DNA of 6,004 nucleotides from Pseudomonadota bacterium. GTDB taxonomy: Bacteria > Myxococcota_A > Polyangia > Polyangiales > Polyangiaceae. This document shows positions 5,121-6,004 of this stretch, piece by piece (position 1 is the first letter of the stretch; every line of letters begins with the position of its first letter). Under the pieces are notes generated by a model. That model was not told the DNA's origin. It saw only the letters and a list, made by a program, of their open reading frames with translations, and did no database searches. The stretch lies in NCBI GenBank assembly GCA_023460875.1, contig JAEWOQ010000346.1:1-6004 (forward strand), given 5' to 3'. The position numbers and the translations under genes are program-made.

Positions 5121-6004
5121 GTGAAGCTGTACACCTTCGACGGTGTGAGTCCGGCCCTCGAGCTCCTGCCTCTCGCGGCGCGCCGCGCCCTCGATCGGGG
5201 CGGCTGGAAGATGTCCCTGGTGGCCTGGCAGCGCCTCGATCGGGCCGCCCGTGAGCGCATCACCGCCCTCGGCAGCGAGGTCGACTTCGATCGGGAAGAG
5301 CTGGCCGCCGTGTGCGCCGCCGCGGACCCGCCGGTCACGCCGATCCCGGCGCGGGAAGACCCGAGGCCGGACAGCGCCCCGGAAGAGCTCCTCGCGGCCC
5401 TGGGCCCCGATCGCCCGCTGCCCGTGTCCTTGTGGGCGCTGCTCTCCCCGCTGGATCGTTATGTCCTCGTGAAGGTGGCCTCTCGAGGCAACCCCGAGCG
5501 CCTCACCTTGGCGTACCGGGAGATCGTCGGGAAGAGCGGGACCTCGACCCACGTGGCGCCGACGGGCGGCGTGCGCATGGTGAGCGTCTCCGGCAAGGCT
5601 CCGACCCTGCGCCGCGCCGTCGCCGAGAGCTGGGTGTCCATGTCCGAGACCGCCTACGCGCGGCTCGAAGGGATCGACTCCCCCAAGGGGGACGTGCTGG
5701 CGACCGCGCGCCTGGCGGGCATCCAGGGGGCGAAGCGCACCTCCGACTTGATCCCCCTGTGCCACCCGCTCAGCCTCACTCACGCCCAGGTCAGCTTCGA
5801 ACCCCGGAGGGAGGAGCATCGCGTCCGTGTGCTCGCCGAGGTGGAGGTCATCGATCGGACGGGGGTGGAGATGGAAGCCCTCGTGGCGGCGTCGACGGCC
5901 GCGCTGACGATTTACGACATGCTCAAGTCCGTCGATCGCGGCATGAGCATCGGGCCGACGCGGCTCCTCGAGAAATCGGGGGGACGCTCGGGTCACATCC
6001 AGCT
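5121..6004 (+). CDS. moaC: Nitrate-reductase-associated-like domain fused to MoaC, cyclic pyranopterin monophosphate synthase (3'-truncated)
   Basis: 294 whole codons are visible before the right edge. The start is well bounded: TAG at 5109-5111 is in frame upstream, and GTG 5121 keeps the MKLYTFDG opening. Residues about 1-137 resemble the nitrate-reductase-associated family (TIGR02664/PF09655): LPLAARRALDRGGWKMSL, then WQRLDRAARERI, then SLWALLSPLDRYVLVKVA. From about residue 151 to the edge is MoaC, which converts the GTP-derived MoaA product to cyclic pyranopterin monophosphate in molybdenum-cofactor synthesis. By comparison with remembered E. coli MoaC, the offset is a constant 138 with no gaps: Arg164 (R26), Lys189 (K51), His215 (H77), Glu250/Glu252 (E112/E114), Asp266 (D128), Lys269 (K131). 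The motifs LIPLCHPL, TGVEMEAL and KSGGRSG are intact. Only about five tail residues should be missing unless another domain follows. Odd points are Ser155 where MVDVS is usual, and Leu268 in DMLK where DMCK is usual. Probably cytosolic. Confidence 0.96.
   Translation, partial: MKLYTFDGVSPALELLPLAARRALDRGGWKMSLVAWQRLDRAARERITALGSEVDFDREELAAVCAAADPPVTPIPAREDPRPDSAPEELLAALGPDRPLPVSLWALLSPLDRYVLVKVASRGNPERLTLAYREIVGKSGTSTHVAPTGGVRMVSVSGKAPTLRRAVAESWVSMSETAYARLEGIDSPKGDVLATARLAGIQGAKRTSDLIPLCHPLSLTHAQVSFEPRREEHRVRVLAEVEVIDRTGVEMEALVAASTAALTIYDMLKSVDRGMSIGPTRLLEKSGGRSGHIQ

Noticed and set aside
5192..5938. Cluster of CGATCG palindromes (six in the third gene, far fewer per kb before it)
   Set aside because: The six sites are Asp-Arg dipeptides written GAT CGG or GAT CGC after a codon ending in C; amino-acid content and codon choice explain them without a binding-site array.
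4725..5996. 423-residue open frame on the minus strand
   Set aside because: It runs antisense through the LRR end, the 14-bp repeat and most of the NRAP-MoaC gene; long stop-free antisense frames are expected in G+C-rich DNA and its translation shows no domain.

Overview
The window is very G+C-rich, with strong G/C preference at third codon positions. It carries three genes, all on the + strand: two large secreted, cysteine-rich proteins followed by a molybdenum-cofactor gene. The Gly/Ser-rich lipoprotein linker, the repeated nine-cysteine modules and the EGF-plus-LRR architecture suggest a myxobacterium (Myxococcota, perhaps a Polyangiales-like lineage). That assignment is inference from gene style; there is no marker gene.

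Positions 1-3188 hold the 3' part of a large gene whose start lies upstream of the window. It encodes a mosaic protein in which a 47-49-residue cysteine-rich module (three copies) alternates with a ~260-300-residue beta-rich domain (two copies). A CARDB-like segment and an unrecognised beta-rich C-terminus follow. Positions 3264-4994 encode a 576-residue lipoprotein: lipobox signal peptide, Gly/Ser linker, four EGF-like domains and an internalin-like leucine-rich-repeat (LRR) domain with N- and C-terminal caps. The two genes share a strand, are 75 bp apart and may be co-transcribed. Both look like cell-surface binding or adhesion proteins, but no ligand can be read from the sequence.

A 14-bp tandem repeat (six copies, 4981-5065) starts inside the last codons of the lipoprotein gene and runs past its stop. 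It is followed by an imperfect hairpin and a promoter-like element whose predicted transcription start falls on the next gene's GTG, so that gene may be read from a leaderless mRNA.

The third gene (5121 to beyond the right edge) is the most distinctive feature. Its first ~137 residues resemble the nitrate-reductase-associated protein family (TIGR02664/PF09655), and they are fused in frame to a nearly complete MoaC (cyclic pyranopterin monophosphate synthase) domain with all the catalytic residues I could check. The fusion links a family of unknown function to molybdenum-cofactor synthesis. Nothing in the sequence ties this gene functionally to the two surface-protein genes.
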